Assembly (NCBI GenBank): GCA_031260965.1
Contig: JAISKK010000101.1
Location: forward strand, 1 to 47,550
DNA length: 47,550 nt
Direction: 5' to 3'
DNA from: Desulfovibrio sp.
GTDB lineage: Bacteria > Desulfobacterota > Desulfovibrionia > Desulfovibrionales > Desulfovibrionaceae
The notes beneath the pieces were generated by a model. The model worked only from the letters and a program-made list of their open reading frames with translations. It did not search any database and was not told the DNA's origin. The translations under genes and the position numbers were made by a program. This document shows, in pieces, positions 15,518-24,490 of the stretch; within the stretch, counting starts at the first letter, position 1; each line of letters starts with the position of its first letter.

Positions 15518-17029
15518 TCAGATAGGCCGGTGCTCCTCATTGCCCTGCACGGCGATGGCCGCCAGGGGCCGGACCGGGCAGTAGTATTCGCAGGCCCCGC
15601 AGCCTGTGCAACGTTCGGCGTCAACGGCCACCGTCCTTGAGCCGTCCGCTTTCTCCAGCAGATTTATCGCCCCCGGAGGACAGTTGCGGCCGCAGGCGAA
15701 GCAGCGTCCCTCACCTTTACTGTTTATGCACAGGCTCGGGTCAAGGACGGCCCTGCCAATCTGGGTGGCGCTTTTTTTGGCCGCGCTGATCGGCAAAATC
15801 GCCCCGGTCGGGCAGACGGCGGAACAGGTTACACAGTTCACGCGGCAAAATCCCCTCTCAAAAGAAAGCGTGGGCTGCAACAGCCCCTCCCCCTGATCAA
15901 AGGAGCTTAAAACCTGATTCGGGCAGGCGGAAACACAGAGTTGGCAGCCGCTGCACTTTTCCCGGAAGGAGGCTAGTCCGCGCGAGCCGGGGGGCGTGAT
16001 AGGCGTGTTCCTTGGCGGACGCTCTTTGCGGATCAGGGCCGCAATCTCGTTTTCATTGATCTCCTTGACCGCGTGCGCCGGAGATGCGGCCAGACCAAAG
16101 GCGGCGACAAGCAGACCGCGCCGGGCCAGATTTGGTCCCCCGGCTGCCCCGGTTTTATTCACGAGAGCGGCCGCCTGGGCTGTCCTTTCCGGAATGGCGG
16201 CTTGAGCCGCTTTGGGCGCAAAGGACCTTGGTCCGTAGTCAATGGCCCCGCGCCGGCATTTATCCAGGCAGTTAAAGCAGACCACACAACGGCCGGCGTC
16301 AATCTCGGATTTTTTCGAGTCTATGCAGGAGGCCTTGCATTCCCGCACGCACAAGCCGCAGTGAATGCATTTTGCGGCCTCAAGGCGGGGCCGGATCAGG
16401 GCAAAACGGTTTAAATAGCCGAGCATCGTCCCCACCGGACAGATAGTATTGCACCAGGTCCGTCCGCCTTTAAAGGCCAGATAAGCAATCAGGGCCAGGG
16501 TCAATACTGCTGCAGCCAGGGCGGATACTCCTTTCTGCCAGATGGGCGTGGGTCCTACGGCATAGCTCCCGGCACTTTCGCTAGCCAGATTGAGCAGATT
16601 GGACCCGGCCTGCCAGAGCGGGGCAAAAAGGTCTGTCGCGATACGACCGAAGGAGCTGTAAGGATCCAGCAAGGCGAAAAGCCAGGGTATGCCGAGGCAA
16701 AAAGCCAGGACAAAAAGGACCATAGCTCCAACACGCAACTGACCACGCGCCGGGCTGAAGCTATAGCGCCCCTTTTTGCCCAGGCGGGCGATCAGATCCT
16801 GCAAAATACCCAAGGGACAGAGGATGGAGCAGTAAACCCGACCCAGAAGCAGGGTGAGAAGAGCCAGGGCCAGAACTATAAGCAAACTGCCGGCGATAAG
16901 GGCCGGGACAAGCTGAATTTTGGCGAGGAAGGCGAGTTTTTGGGGCCAGAAGCCGCTTACGTCCACAAAAAGCAGGCAGAAAGCGGCGAAGCAGAGCGCG
17001 GCCAGACTGATGCGCAGTTTTCGGATCAC
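15518..17029 (-). CDS. NapH/NosR-like membrane polyferredoxin
   Basis: The 503-residue protein has an N-terminal membrane part (about five helices) carrying two CxxxCPxG motifs (CSILCPLG, CNTICPVG) typical of NapH, NosR and RdxA. Several 4Fe-4S motifs follow: CIHCGLCVREC, CVVCFNCLDKC, CSGCQLCVSACP, a CVTCSAVCP region and CTGCGACEYYCP. A Tat-like LARRGLLVAAFG stretch lies in the middle. It should move electrons between the quinone pool and a periplasmic or cytoplasmic partner. It is co-transcribed with the aldo/keto reductase (GTG start three bases after its stop, GAGGG upstream). It lies tail to tail with the N2O reductase operon, so a NosR-like role is possible but not shown. Confidence 0.85.
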   Translation of the reverse strand: MIRKLRISLAALCFAAFCLLFVDVSGFWPQKLAFLAKIQLVPALIAGSLLIVLALALLTLLLGRVYCSILCPLGILQDLIARLGKKGRYSFSPARGQLRVGAMVLFVLAFCLGIPWLFALLDPYSSFGRIATDLFAPLWQAGSNLLNLASESAGSYAVGPTPIWQKGVSALAAAVLTLALIAYLAFKGGRTWCNTICPVGTMLGYLNRFALIRPRLEAAKCIHCGLCVRECKASCIDSKKSEIDAGRCVVCFNCLDKCRRGAIDYGPRSFAPKAAQAAIPERTAQAAALVNKTGAAGGPNLARRGLLVAAFGLAASPAHAVKEINENEIAALIRKERPPRNTPITPPGSRGLASFREKCSGCQLCVSACPNQVLSSFDQGEGLLQPTLSFERGFCRVNCVTCSAVCPTGAILPISAAKKSATQIGRAVLDPSLCINSKGEGRCFACGRNCPPGAINLLEKADGSRTVAVDAERCTGCGACEYYCPVRPLAAIAVQGNEEHRPI

Positions 17030-17032
17030 AAG

Positions 17033-18433
17033 CTAAACCCTCGTTTTAAGCTCTTCCACAAATTTCCCCAGACGCTGCATTTCCGTGGGGATGGCTATGT
17101 TCTGCGGACAAAGCGGCAGACATTGCCCGCAATCCGTGCAGCGCGCGGCCTGCCGAAGCTCCGGCACGGAGCGGTCATAGCCTACCAGATAGGCCCGCCG
17201 GGCCTCTTCGTAATTTGCGCTCTCGCGCCCTGTGGGGATGAAATCATCGTCCACACAACGGTTGTAATGGCTGAACAGGGCCGGAATATCCACGCCGTAA
17301 GGACAGGGCATGCAGTAGCCACAAGCCGTGCAGCGGATGTTCGCCTGACTCAGAAAGCCGTCCAGGGCCGCCTTGAGGACCGTCAGCTCGCTTTCGGAAA
17401 AGGCATCCAGAGGGGAGAAGGTGCGCAGATTGTCCTCCAGATGCTCCATATAGGTCATGCCGGTCAGAACCGTCAGCACATTGGGGATGGAAGCCGCGTA
17501 ACGGAAGGCCCAGGAAGCGGCGCTGGCCTGCGGGCGCTCGGCCTGCAAAATGGCCAGGGTCTTTTTGTTCAGACGGGCCAGGCGTCCGCCCAGAAGCGGC
17601 TCCATGATCATCATGGGAATGCCGCTCTCCTTCATCTTCTCCAGATACCAGGGGGCGGGAGGCGGGGGCTTTGCCCCGGCGCGCATTTGCGCCGGCTTGA
17701 CCTCGTAGCCGCGCATCAGATCATGATAGTTGAACTGCACGAGGGCGAAGTCCCAGCGCTGTTCCCGCGAAAGGAGATATTCAAGGGCCTCGGTATCTCC
17801 GTGGAAGGACCAGCCCAGGTTACGGATACGCCCGGCGGCTTTTTGTTCCAGAAGAAAATCCAGGACCCCGTTTTCTTCGTAAATCTTTTTGTAGCCTTCG
17901 ACGCTCTGGATGTTGTGCAACAGGTAATAGTCGAAATACTCCACACGGCAGCGCTGCATCTGGGTGGCGAAGATCTCTTTGGCCTGGTCCAGAGTCGGGT
18001 TTAAGTAGGTGGGCATCTTGGTGGCCAGATAAAAGCTCTGGCGCGGGTAGGCGCTCAAAATTTTGCCGATTACGGCCTCGGACGCGCCCCGGTGGTAGCC
18101 GTAAGCGGTATCGAAATAATTGACTCCCTGTTTGATGGCGCGATCCACCATGCGCGCCGCCGCCGCTTCGTCAATCTCCGGGCCGCCCGGTGAAACGGCT
18201 TTGGCCTGCATGGGCAGACGCATGCAGCCGAAGCCGAGCAGAGAGATGCTGTCCCCATTGCCGGGATTGACGCGCCGGCTCATTTTGTCCGGGGCAGGCG
18301 CCTCGGCGGCGAAGGATTTTTCCGTAGCAAAACCCAGGCGTGACATGCCGTAAAAAGCAGCGCCGCCCAGCGCGCCGGCGCCGACGGTTTTGAGTATGCC
18401 GCGGCGGGTGAGAAGTTTTTCGTTTTCGTCCAT
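17033..18433 (-). CDS. Tat-exported aldo/keto reductase with 4Fe-4S domain
   Basis: The 466-residue protein has a twin-arginine signal (TRRGILKTVGAGALGG) and an aldo/keto reductase barrel. The catalytic tetrad is visible: Asp and Tyr in YFDTAYGYHRG, Lys in LATKMP and His in YLLHNI. A C-terminal ferredoxin-like domain carries CTACGYCMPCPYGVDIP and CTDCGQCLPLCPQNIAIP. This architecture is common in anaerobes next to a membrane polyferredoxin, as here. The substrate is unknown. GGAGG lies seven bases before the ATG. The pair is probably an independent redox module. Confidence 0.88.
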   Translation of the reverse strand: MDENEKLLTRRGILKTVGAGALGGAAFYGMSRLGFATEKSFAAEAPAPDKMSRRVNPGNGDSISLLGFGCMRLPMQAKAVSPGGPEIDEAAAARMVDRAIKQGVNYFDTAYGYHRGASEAVIGKILSAYPRQSFYLATKMPTYLNPTLDQAKEIFATQMQRCRVEYFDYYLLHNIQSVEGYKKIYEENGVLDFLLEQKAAGRIRNLGWSFHGDTEALEYLLSREQRWDFALVQFNYHDLMRGYEVKPAQMRAGAKPPPPAPWYLEKMKESGIPMMIMEPLLGGRLARLNKKTLAILQAERPQASAASWAFRYAASIPNVLTVLTGMTYMEHLEDNLRTFSPLDAFSESELTVLKAALDGFLSQANIRCTACGYCMPCPYGVDIPALFSHYNRCVDDDFIPTGRESANYEEARRAYLVGYDRSVPELRQAARCTDCGQCLPLCPQNIAIPTEMQRLGKFVEELKTRV

Positions 18434-18650
18434 GCCGACCTCCGGCTTTTAGAGCAACTGCCGCTCAATATGACCGGAATCCGGCCGCGCCGGAATATCC
18501 GAAGCAACATATTTCACGTTTGCGAATTATTGTGGAACTCGAAAGGGACTTTTGTCAAGCTGATACAACCTGTCCAACCCACTACCCGGGCTGGACAGCG
18601 CATAACGCGTAATGTATCGTTTCACGAACAGACAAGGAGAATTTAAAGCC
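18434..18650. promoter_or_regulatory. Divergent promoter region of the aldo/keto reductase and serS
   Basis: This 217-base gap must hold promoters for both directions. A perfect 7-bp inverted repeat, CTGTCCA (18570-18576) and TGGACAG (18592-18598), lies about 55 bases before serS and may be an operator or leader stem. I could not identify convincing -35/-10 pairs or a T-box. Confidence 0.4.
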
Positions 18651-19940
18651 ATGCTGGACATCAAGGTATTGCAGCACGAGCCGGAAAGGGTGCGAAAAGC
18701 CCTTGAGGCGCGAGGCGCGCGCATTGATATGGCCGAATTCGCGGCCCTGGACGAGCAAAGGCGGGTTCTGATCGCGAGATCCGAAGAACTGCGCCGGGAG
18801 CGCAACGCGGTTTCAGCCCGGGTGGGCGCGCTCAAGCGCAAGGGTGAAGACGCTACCGAGATCATCGCCCGCGTGGGATCGGTGAACGCCGGCATCAAAG
18901 ACCTGGAGGGGGAGCTTGACCTTGTTCAGGAGCGTCTTCATGACTGGATTCTGCGTCTGCCGAATATCCCGCACGCCAGTGTCCCTGTGGGCCGGGACGA
19001 AAATGACAATCCGGAGTTCAGCCGCTTTGGTGTCGCGCCTGTCTTTGCTTTTCCTCCGAAAGAGCACTGGGAACTGGGCGAGGTCTTGGGCGGCCTTGAT
19101 TTTGAACGCGGGGCCAAGCTCTCCGGCAGCCGTTTTGTGCTTTACAAAGGCTGGGCGGCGCGCCTGGAACGCGCCCTGGCCAATTTTTTTCTGGACGTTC
19201 ATATTCAGGAACACGGCTATACGGAAATGCTGCCGCCTTTGATGGTGAACAGCAAGACGATGACCGGGACGGGTAATCTGCCCAAATTCGCGGAGGATCT
19301 TTTTCGGATTGCGGACTCCGACTACTGGCTAATACCTACGGCCGAAGTTCCTCTGACCAACATTTATGCGGGCGAGGTTCTGGAAGCCGGGATGCTGCCC
19401 CTGGCCCTGACCGCCCAGACCCCCTGTTTTCGCTCCGAAGCCGGCAGTTACGGCAAGGACACGCGCGGGCTTATCCGCATGCACCAGTTCACCAAAGTGG
19501 AGATGGTGCGTATTGTCCGCCCGGAGGAATCTTACGCCGCCCTTGAAGAGATGCGTGAGAACGCCGAAGATTTGTTGCGCCGTCTGGAATTGCCCTATCG
19601 CGTCATTACCCTGTGCACGGGTGATATGGGCTTTGCTTCGGCCAAAACCTATGATCTGGAAGTCTGGCTGCCCGGTCAGAACAAATACCGGGAAATATCA
19701 TCCTGCTCAAATTGCGAGGATTTTCAGGCCCGGCGCATGGACCTGCGTTTTCGCCCCAAAGATGGCAGCAGGGGGGGGGGCGGCAAACCGGAATTTGTCC
19801 ATACCTTGAACGGATCCGGTCTGCCTGTGGGCAGGACCATGGCGGCCATTCTGGAGAATGGGCAGCGCGCGGACGGCAGCGTCACGCTGCCCAAGGTTCT
19901 GCGTCCCTACCTGGGAGGGCTGGAGGTTCTCCAGGCCTAG
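18651..19940 (+). CDS. serS: Serine--tRNA ligase
   Basis: The 429-residue class II aminoacyl-tRNA synthetase charges tRNA-Ser. The N-terminal [14 protein letters not shown] begins the tRNA-binding coiled coil (~30-100). The core has motif 2 ([15 protein letters not shown]...MHQFTKVEM) and motif 3 ([12 protein letters not shown]...LRPYLGG). The ATG at 18651 has AAGGAGA ten bases upstream; the longer frame lacks support. Odd feature: between RFRPKD and [12 protein letters not shown] lies a Gly-rich stretch encoded by a run of ten G. Family members usually have a short loop there, and any change in tract length would frameshift the essential C-terminus. Confidence 0.97.
   Translation: MLDIKVLQHEPERVRKALEARGARIDMAEFAALDEQRRVLIARSEELRRERNAVSARVGALKRKGEDATEIIARVGSVNAGIKDLEGELDLVQERLHDWILRLPNIPHASVPVGRDENDNPEFSRFGVAPVFAFPPKEHWELGEVLGGLDFERGAKLSGSRFVLYKGWAARLERALANFFLDVHIQEHGYTEMLPPLMVNSKTMTGTGNLPKFAEDLFRIADSDYWLIPTAEVPLTNIYAGEVLEAGMLPLALTAQTPCFRSEAGSYGKDTRGLIRMHQFTKVEMVRIVRPEESYAALEEMRENAEDLLRRLELPYRVITLCTGDMGFASAKTYDLEVWLPGQNKYREISSCSNCEDFQARRMDLRFRPKDGSRGGGGKPEFVHTLNGSGLPVGRTMAAILENGQRADGSVTLPKVLRPYLGGLEVLQA
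19771..19780 (+). repeat. G10 homopolymer inside serS
   Basis: Ten consecutive G bases encode part of SRGGGG, about 50 codons before the serS stop. Tracts of this length slip often during replication and are also a common site of sequencing error. The frame is intact with ten. Confidence 0.9.
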
Positions 19941-19943
19941 GGC

Positions 19944-19987
19944 AGATCGTTGCAAGGCGAATTCGCTTCGCCGTCAAACGACGATCT
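19944..19987. terminator. Bidirectional hairpin between serS and glpX
   Basis: AGATCGT (19944-19950) pairs with ACGATCT (19981-19987). An inner stem GGCGAA (19956-19961) pairs with TTCGCC (19967-19972). It sits in the 72-base gap between convergent genes, where a shared terminator is expected. No clear T run is present on either side. Confidence 0.5.
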
Positions 19988-20012
19988 CAAGCGAAATGCT
20001 CTGGTTGGGACT

Positions 20013-21023
20013 TCAGCTCCTGGTCGTGTAGTCCACGGAGCTTATTTTCATCAGCTTGTCAAAATTGTGGTGCGCTTCAATATAGCGCATTCCGCCGGTC
20101 TTGCCGCGGATGACCAGGGAACGGGTGACGGCGCCGTTGCCGATGTATTGCACACCCTTGAGGAAGGTTCCCCCGGAGATGCCTGTGGCGGCGAAAAAGA
20201 CTTCATCCGTTTTGATTAGGGAGTCCGTAGTCAGAACATCGCGTATATCCAGACCGGCGTTCAGGATGGCCTCTTTTTCCACATAGGACTGCGGGTCCAG
20301 ACGGGCGAGAATTCTGCCGCCCATACCTTTTATGGCGCAGGCCGCGATCACCCCTTCCGGGGTGCCGCCCGTGCCCAGCATCATGTCCACTTCCGACTTG
20401 GGGTCGGCGGTCATCAGGGCCCCGCTCACGTCTCCATCGCTGTGCAGCTGAATGCGGGCCCCGGTTTCGCGGATGCTCTGGATCAACTGCTGGTGTCTGG
20501 GTTTGTCCAGCACAAAGACAATCAGATCGTCAACATCCTTCTCCAGAGCGCGCGCCACCTTGCGCAGGTTGTCGGAGACAGGGGCGTCTATGTCCACCAC
20601 ATCCTTGGCGGCTTCGGGAACCACCAGTTTGCGCATGTAAAAGCTGGGTCCGGGATTATACATGGACCCGGCCGGAGCCGCGCCCACAACGCTGATGGCG
20701 TTGGGCCGCCCGAAGGCCAGCAGATTGGTCCCCTCCACCGGGTCCACCGCGATGTCCAGCTTCGGCCCGTCGCCGAGGCCAAGTTTTTCGCCGTTATAGA
20801 GCATGGGGGCATCGTCTTTTTCGCCCTCGCCGATAATTACCGTACCGTTAATGTCCAAAGAGTTGAAGACCAGACGCATGGCGTCTACCGCCGCCTTGTC
20901 GCCGGCCTCCTTCTCGCCGCGTCCCAGCCAGCGGCCGCTGGCCAAGGCCGCGGCCTCGGTCACGCGTACCAGATCCAGACCGAGGTTGTTGGTGGGTGCT
21001 TCTTTAGATTGGGACAGGGTCAT
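20013..21023 (-). CDS. glpX: Class II fructose-1,6-bisphosphatase
   Basis: The 336-residue enzyme hydrolyses fructose 1,6-bisphosphate in gluconeogenesis. GlpX-family features are clear: GDKAAVDAMR near the N-terminus, GTVIIGEGEKDDAPML, the metal-binding DIAVDPVEGTN and MLGTGGTPEGVIAACAIK. Length matches the family (about 320-340). GGAGG lies six bases before the ATG. It is the last gene of a minus-strand run dapA-terC-glpX; terC ends 24 bases upstream. Confidence 0.95.
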   Translation of the reverse strand: MTLSQSKEAPTNNLGLDLVRVTEAAALASGRWLGRGEKEAGDKAAVDAMRLVFNSLDINGTVIIGEGEKDDAPMLYNGEKLGLGDGPKLDIAVDPVEGTNLLAFGRPNAISVVGAAPAGSMYNPGPSFYMRKLVVPEAAKDVVDIDAPVSDNLRKVARALEKDVDDLIVFVLDKPRHQQLIQSIRETGARIQLHSDGDVSGALMTADPKSEVDMMLGTGGTPEGVIAACAIKGMGGRILARLDPQSYVEKEAILNAGLDIRDVLTTDSLIKTDEVFFAATGISGGTFLKGVQYIGNGAVTRSLVIRGKTGGMRYIEAHHNFDKLMKISSVDYTTRS

Positions 21024-21047
21024 AGCGTCCTCCAGAGAAATAAAAGG

Positions 21048-21995
21048 TCATTCTTTTTCCGGGTAAAGCAGGGATGCCGCGATGCCGCCGATCAACAAAA
21101 CAGCTACGACCGCCAGACTTACCAGAGGCGAGAGGTGCAGCCAGCCGGTCATGTCCAGGAGCATTTTCAGACCGATATAGATAAGGATTACGATAACTGC
21201 TTTTTCCAGATGCACGAGATAGCGTTTGGCCGCAGCCAGGAGAAAGAAGAGGGAGCGCATGCCGAGGATGGCGAAAACGTTGCTCGTGTAAACCAGAAAG
21301 GGGTCCTGGGTGATGGCGATAACCGCCGGAACGGAATCGAAGGCGAACATGATGTCCGCAAATTCTATGACGACCAGACAGAGAAAGAGGGGAGTGGCCA
21401 GATATGCGCCGTTTTCCCCGGAGCGGACAAAGAAGTCGTGTCCGCTTAAGCGGTCATGGACGGGGAAAAATTTCCGGGTCAGGGTCACTGCCCAGTGTTT
21501 GCTGTAATCCTCTATTTCCGTTTGCGGCGCGTGCATCTGCTGCCACATCTTGTATGCCGACCAGAGGACAAAGATGCCGAAAATGGCCAGAGCGTATGGT
21601 CCGAAAAAGGCCAGGAAGGAGGAACCGAGGACGATGAAGACCAGACGCAGCACCAGAGCCCCGGCTATGCCGTAAAAGAGCACCCGGTGCAGATACTCGT
21701 CCCGGATGGAAAAGGATGCGAAAATGGCCATCATTACAAAGAGATTGTCCACGGACAGGGATTTTTCCAGCCAGTAGCCGGCGAGAAAGAGCGAGGCGTC
21801 ATCCGCCCCGTGCACAAGGAAAATATAGAAGGCGAAGCATTGGGCCAGACCGATCCAGAAGACGGACCAGCGCAGGGCGCTACCTGTGGAAACGGGTTTG
21901 TCTTCGCTGTGCGCTTTGAGGTCAACGAACAGGCAGACAATGATCCCCACGAGAAAGATGAGCAGATGGGACAGGGTATAGTGGGTGTGCATCAT
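21048..21995 (-). CDS. TerC-family integral membrane protein
   Basis: The 315-residue protein has about eight membrane helices. Family marks are the acidic motifs in helices, SLSVDNLFVMMAIF and FADIMFAFDSVPAVIAIT, with the repeated Asp residues proposed to bind metal. TerC/Alx proteins have been linked to tellurite resistance and Mn2+ export during secreted-protein metalation. The ATG shares its A with the dapA stop (TGATG), so it is translationally coupled. The role in this organism is uncertain. Confidence 0.9.
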   Translation of the reverse strand: MMHTHYTLSHLLIFLVGIIVCLFVDLKAHSEDKPVSTGSALRWSVFWIGLAQCFAFYIFLVHGADDASLFLAGYWLEKSLSVDNLFVMMAIFASFSIRDEYLHRVLFYGIAGALVLRLVFIVLGSSFLAFFGPYALAIFGIFVLWSAYKMWQQMHAPQTEIEDYSKHWAVTLTRKFFPVHDRLSGHDFFVRSGENGAYLATPLFLCLVVIEFADIMFAFDSVPAVIAITQDPFLVYTSNVFAILGMRSLFFLLAAAKRYLVHLEKAVIVILIYIGLKMLLDMTGWLHLSPLVSLAVVAVLLIGGIAASLLYPEKE

Positions 21996-22891
21996 CAGGC
22001 CTTGAGGCAAAGACCCCGGGCGTCCCCGCGCAGGATCTCTTCCAGTTTGCGCGCGTTGTCCGGAGTCAGGGGCGCGAGCGGCAGACGCGAGCTTGCGTCT
22101 TCAATGATTCCGAGCAGACCGAGGGCGCTTTTGACAGGCACGGGATTGGTTTCCAGAAAACAGGCCCGGCACAGGGGGGCCAGTTTGTAATGCAGTTCAA
22201 CGGCTTTTTGCGTGTCGCCGGCAAACCAGGCCGCGCACAATTCATGCATCGGGCCGGGGGCGATGTTCGAGACTACGGAAATCACCCCTTTGCCGCCGAT
22301 GGCCAGGATGGGGAGCAGGGTGAAATCGTCGCCGGAGAGGAGGGTAAAGTCATCGTCGCAGAGTTCGAGGATGTCCGAGATCTGGGTGAGATTGCCCGTG
22401 GCCTCCTTGACGCCGAACACGTTATCCAGGTCCTTGTACATGCGGGCCAGGGTCGCGGGGGCGACGTTGACCCCGGTGCGGCCCGGCACGTTGTACACGA
22501 GCATGGGTATGGACACGGCATCGTTGACGGCCCTGAAATGGGCGTAGAGACCGTCCTGGCTGGGCTTGTTATAGTAGGGGGTGATCAGCAGCGCGGCATC
22601 CGCGCCCGCTTCGCGGGCAAAGCGGGTCAGGCTGATGGCCTCGCTGGTGTTGTTGGACCCGGACCCGGCGATAACCGGCACGCGTCCTTTCACCTGATCG
22701 ATACAGATGCGGATGACCGCCTCATGTTCCGCGTGGGACAAAGTTGCGGATTCGCCCGTGGTGCCACAGGGCGCCAGTCCGTCTATGCCTCCCTCAATCT
22801 GGATTTCAATAAGCTTCCGGAAAGATTCCTCGTCGATTTTTCCCTTTTTGAAGGGCGTCACGATGGCCGTTATTGCTCCCTGCAGTCGCAT
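21995..22891 (-). CDS. dapA: 4-hydroxy-tetrahydrodipicolinate synthase
   Basis: The 298-residue class I aldolase condenses pyruvate with aspartate semialdehyde in lysine and meso-diaminopimelate synthesis. Seen: GAITAIVTPF at the start, the CGTTGES substrate loop, YNVPGRTG with the proton-relay Tyr, and GVKEATG with the Schiff-base Lys. Size is normal. GAGGCGGA lies upstream of the ATG. It is first in the operon with terC and glpX, an unusual grouping for a lysine gene. Confidence 0.96.
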   Translation of the reverse strand: MRLQGAITAIVTPFKKGKIDEESFRKLIEIQIEGGIDGLAPCGTTGESATLSHAEHEAVIRICIDQVKGRVPVIAGSGSNNTSEAISLTRFAREAGADAALLITPYYNKPSQDGLYAHFRAVNDAVSIPMLVYNVPGRTGVNVAPATLARMYKDLDNVFGVKEATGNLTQISDILELCDDDFTLLSGDDFTLLPILAIGGKGVISVVSNIAPGPMHELCAAWFAGDTQKAVELHYKLAPLCRACFLETNPVPVKSALGLLGIIEDASSRLPLAPLTPDNARKLEEILRGDARGLCLKA

Positions 22892-23211
22892 GATTATTCC
22901 GCCTCAGGCCTTGCCTGTTTGAGATTCAGGATCGTCGTTGCCGGAAATTCAATAAACATGAAGACGCGAAGACGTCAACAGCAGGAGTCTCTTTTTTTTG
23001 GGCGCAGGAATTTCAGTGAAAAAAAAGTTCCGGGGGCTGGACACAGGTCTGGTGATAGTCTAGGATATCCGCGAAATACGGGTTTTAACCCTGTTTCAGC
23101 CTTATGCGCAGAGTTTTTTTTTGGCACTTGCTGGCGGAAAAATTTGACCGGCTTTGTCTGAGCGGACAGATTCCGTCTTTCTGTGTAACCATCTTGTCGG
23201 TGAGAAAAGAA
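22892..23211. promoter_or_regulatory. Divergent intergenic region, dapA and acyl-CoA dehydrogenase
   Basis: On the minus strand, TTGACG (22978..22973) and TATTGA (22954..22949), 18 bases apart, form a candidate dapA promoter. A short GGGTT-TT-AACCC palindrome lies near 23083-23094. The plus-strand reading frame of the next gene stays open upstream to 23104, but I see no homology there. No convincing plus-strand promoter was found. Confidence 0.4.
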
Positions 23212-24348
23212 ATGATATTGACAGAACATCAAAAGCTGATTCAGAACATGGTGCGGGAATTCGCGACTGCGGAAGTGGCGCCCATCGCCGCGGAAATCGA
23301 CAAGACCCACAAGTTTCCGGCCCCTACGGTTGCCCGCATGGCGGAACTCGGCCTTTTCGGCCTGACCACCACCGAAGAGTATGAAGGCTCCAACGGTGAG
23401 GATTATCTGGCCTACATCCTGGCAGTGGAGGAACTTTCCCGCGTTTGCGCCACCCACGGGGTTATCCTCTCGGCTCAGGTGTCCCTGGGCGTGTTTCCCA
23501 TTTCCCAGTACGGAACCCCGGAGCAGAAGAAAAAATATCTGCCCGATCTCGCCACCGGCCGTAAACTGGGCGCTTTCTGCCTGACCGAAGCCGGCGCCGG
23601 AACGGATGCCTCCGCCCAGAAAACCGTGGCCGTTGCAGATGGCGACAACTACATTCTGGACGGCACCAAGGTCTTCATCACCAACGGCGGCGTGGCGGAG
23701 ACCTTTATCGTTTTCGCCATGACGGACAAATCCAAGGGCACCAAAGGCATTTCCGCCTTTATCGTGGAAAAGGGCTTCCAGGGTTTCGCCGTTGGCCGGC
23801 TTGAAGACAAAATGGGCATCTGCGCTTCTTCCACCACGGAAATCATCCTGAAAGGCTGCGTTGTTCCGAAAGCGAACCTGCTCGGCAAAGAAGGCGACGG
23901 CTTCAAAATCGCCATGGGCACCCTGGACGGCGGACGCATCGGCATCGGCGCCCAGGCTCTGGGCATAGCGCAGGGCGCGCTGGACGCCGCCGTGGTCTAT
24001 GCCAAGGAACGCGTGCAGTTCGGCAAACCCATTTCCGCCAACCAGGGCATTCAGTGGATGCTGGCGGATATGGCCGCCCGCACCGAGGCCGCCCGTCAGG
24101 TCGTGTACCACGCCGCCGCCACCAAGCAGGCCGGTCTGCGTTACTCCAAAGAAGCTGCGGTCGCCAAACTGGTGGCTTCCGAAGCGGCTATGTGGGTATC
24201 CACCAAGGCTGTGCAGGTCCACGGCGGTATCGGCTACACCAAATCCTATCCGGTGGAGCGCTATATGCGCGATGCCAAAATCACGGAACTCTATGAAGGC
24301 ACGAGCGAAGTGCAGCGCATGGTTATAGCCGGCAGCGTTCTCGCCTAA
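23212..24348 (+). CDS. Acyl-CoA dehydrogenase (first)
   Basis: The 378-residue FAD flavoenzyme oxidises acyl-CoA to the trans-2-enoyl-CoA with electron transfer flavoprotein as acceptor. Seen: N-terminal LTEHQKLIQNMVREFA, CLTEAGAGTDAS (substrate/FAD region), QVHGGIGYTKSYPVERYMRDAKI, and the C-terminal YEGTSEVQRM segment. Short or branched-chain substrates are likely from the similarity to butyryl/isovaleryl types, but specificity cannot be read here. ATG 23212 gives the normal N-terminus. It is transcribed alone; a second copy lies at 29505, close to the liv transporter. Confidence 0.93.
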   Translation: MILTEHQKLIQNMVREFATAEVAPIAAEIDKTHKFPAPTVARMAELGLFGLTTTEEYEGSNGEDYLAYILAVEELSRVCATHGVILSAQVSLGVFPISQYGTPEQKKKYLPDLATGRKLGAFCLTEAGAGTDASAQKTVAVADGDNYILDGTKVFITNGGVAETFIVFAMTDKSKGTKGISAFIVEKGFQGFAVGRLEDKMGICASSTTEIILKGCVVPKANLLGKEGDGFKIAMGTLDGGRIGIGAQALGIAQGALDAAVVYAKERVQFGKPISANQGIQWMLADMAARTEAARQVVYHAAATKQAGLRYSKEAAVAKLVASEAAMWVSTKAVQVHGGIGYTKSYPVERYMRDAKITELYEGTSEVQRMVIAGSVLA

Positions 24349-24355
24349 TCTCTTT

Positions 24356-24479
24356 TGGGAGGGCTCTTTTGCCGTGATACTGCGTCAGGCGGCGCTTTTT
24401 GCTCCGGGGCAGGCCGGAAGAGGTCAGCCCCATCGCAAAAAGCTTGCCTTGCCTGCTGACGTCAAAAGAGCCTCTCCCA
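24356..24479. terminator. ~124-base imperfect long hairpin between convergent genes
   Basis: The outer arms TGGGAGGGCTCTTTTG (24356-24371) and its complement at 24463-24479 pair with one bulged base. Inner elements continue the stem: GTCAG with CTGAC, GCTTTTTGC with GCAAAAAGC, and a GGGGC/GCCCC tip. It lies between the convergent acyl-CoA dehydrogenase and transporter genes. It may serve as a bidirectional terminator, a MITE-like remnant or a structured RNA. Confidence 0.6.
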
Positions 24480-24490
24480 TATCCGCGCCA

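Noticed and set aside
16940-18004. 354-codon plus-strand frame opposite the aldo/keto reductase
   Set aside because: It is antisense to the catalytic barrel and 4Fe-4S motifs of the real gene.
18570-18598. T-box leader for serS
   Set aside because: Only a 7-bp inverted repeat is present; there is no T-box sequence or antiterminator fold, and T-boxes are rare outside Gram-positives.
23104-23211. 36-residue N-terminal extension of the first acyl-CoA dehydrogenase
   Set aside because: Family members begin at LTxxQ; the extension is Cys/Phe-rich with a poly-T run and no ribosome binding site.
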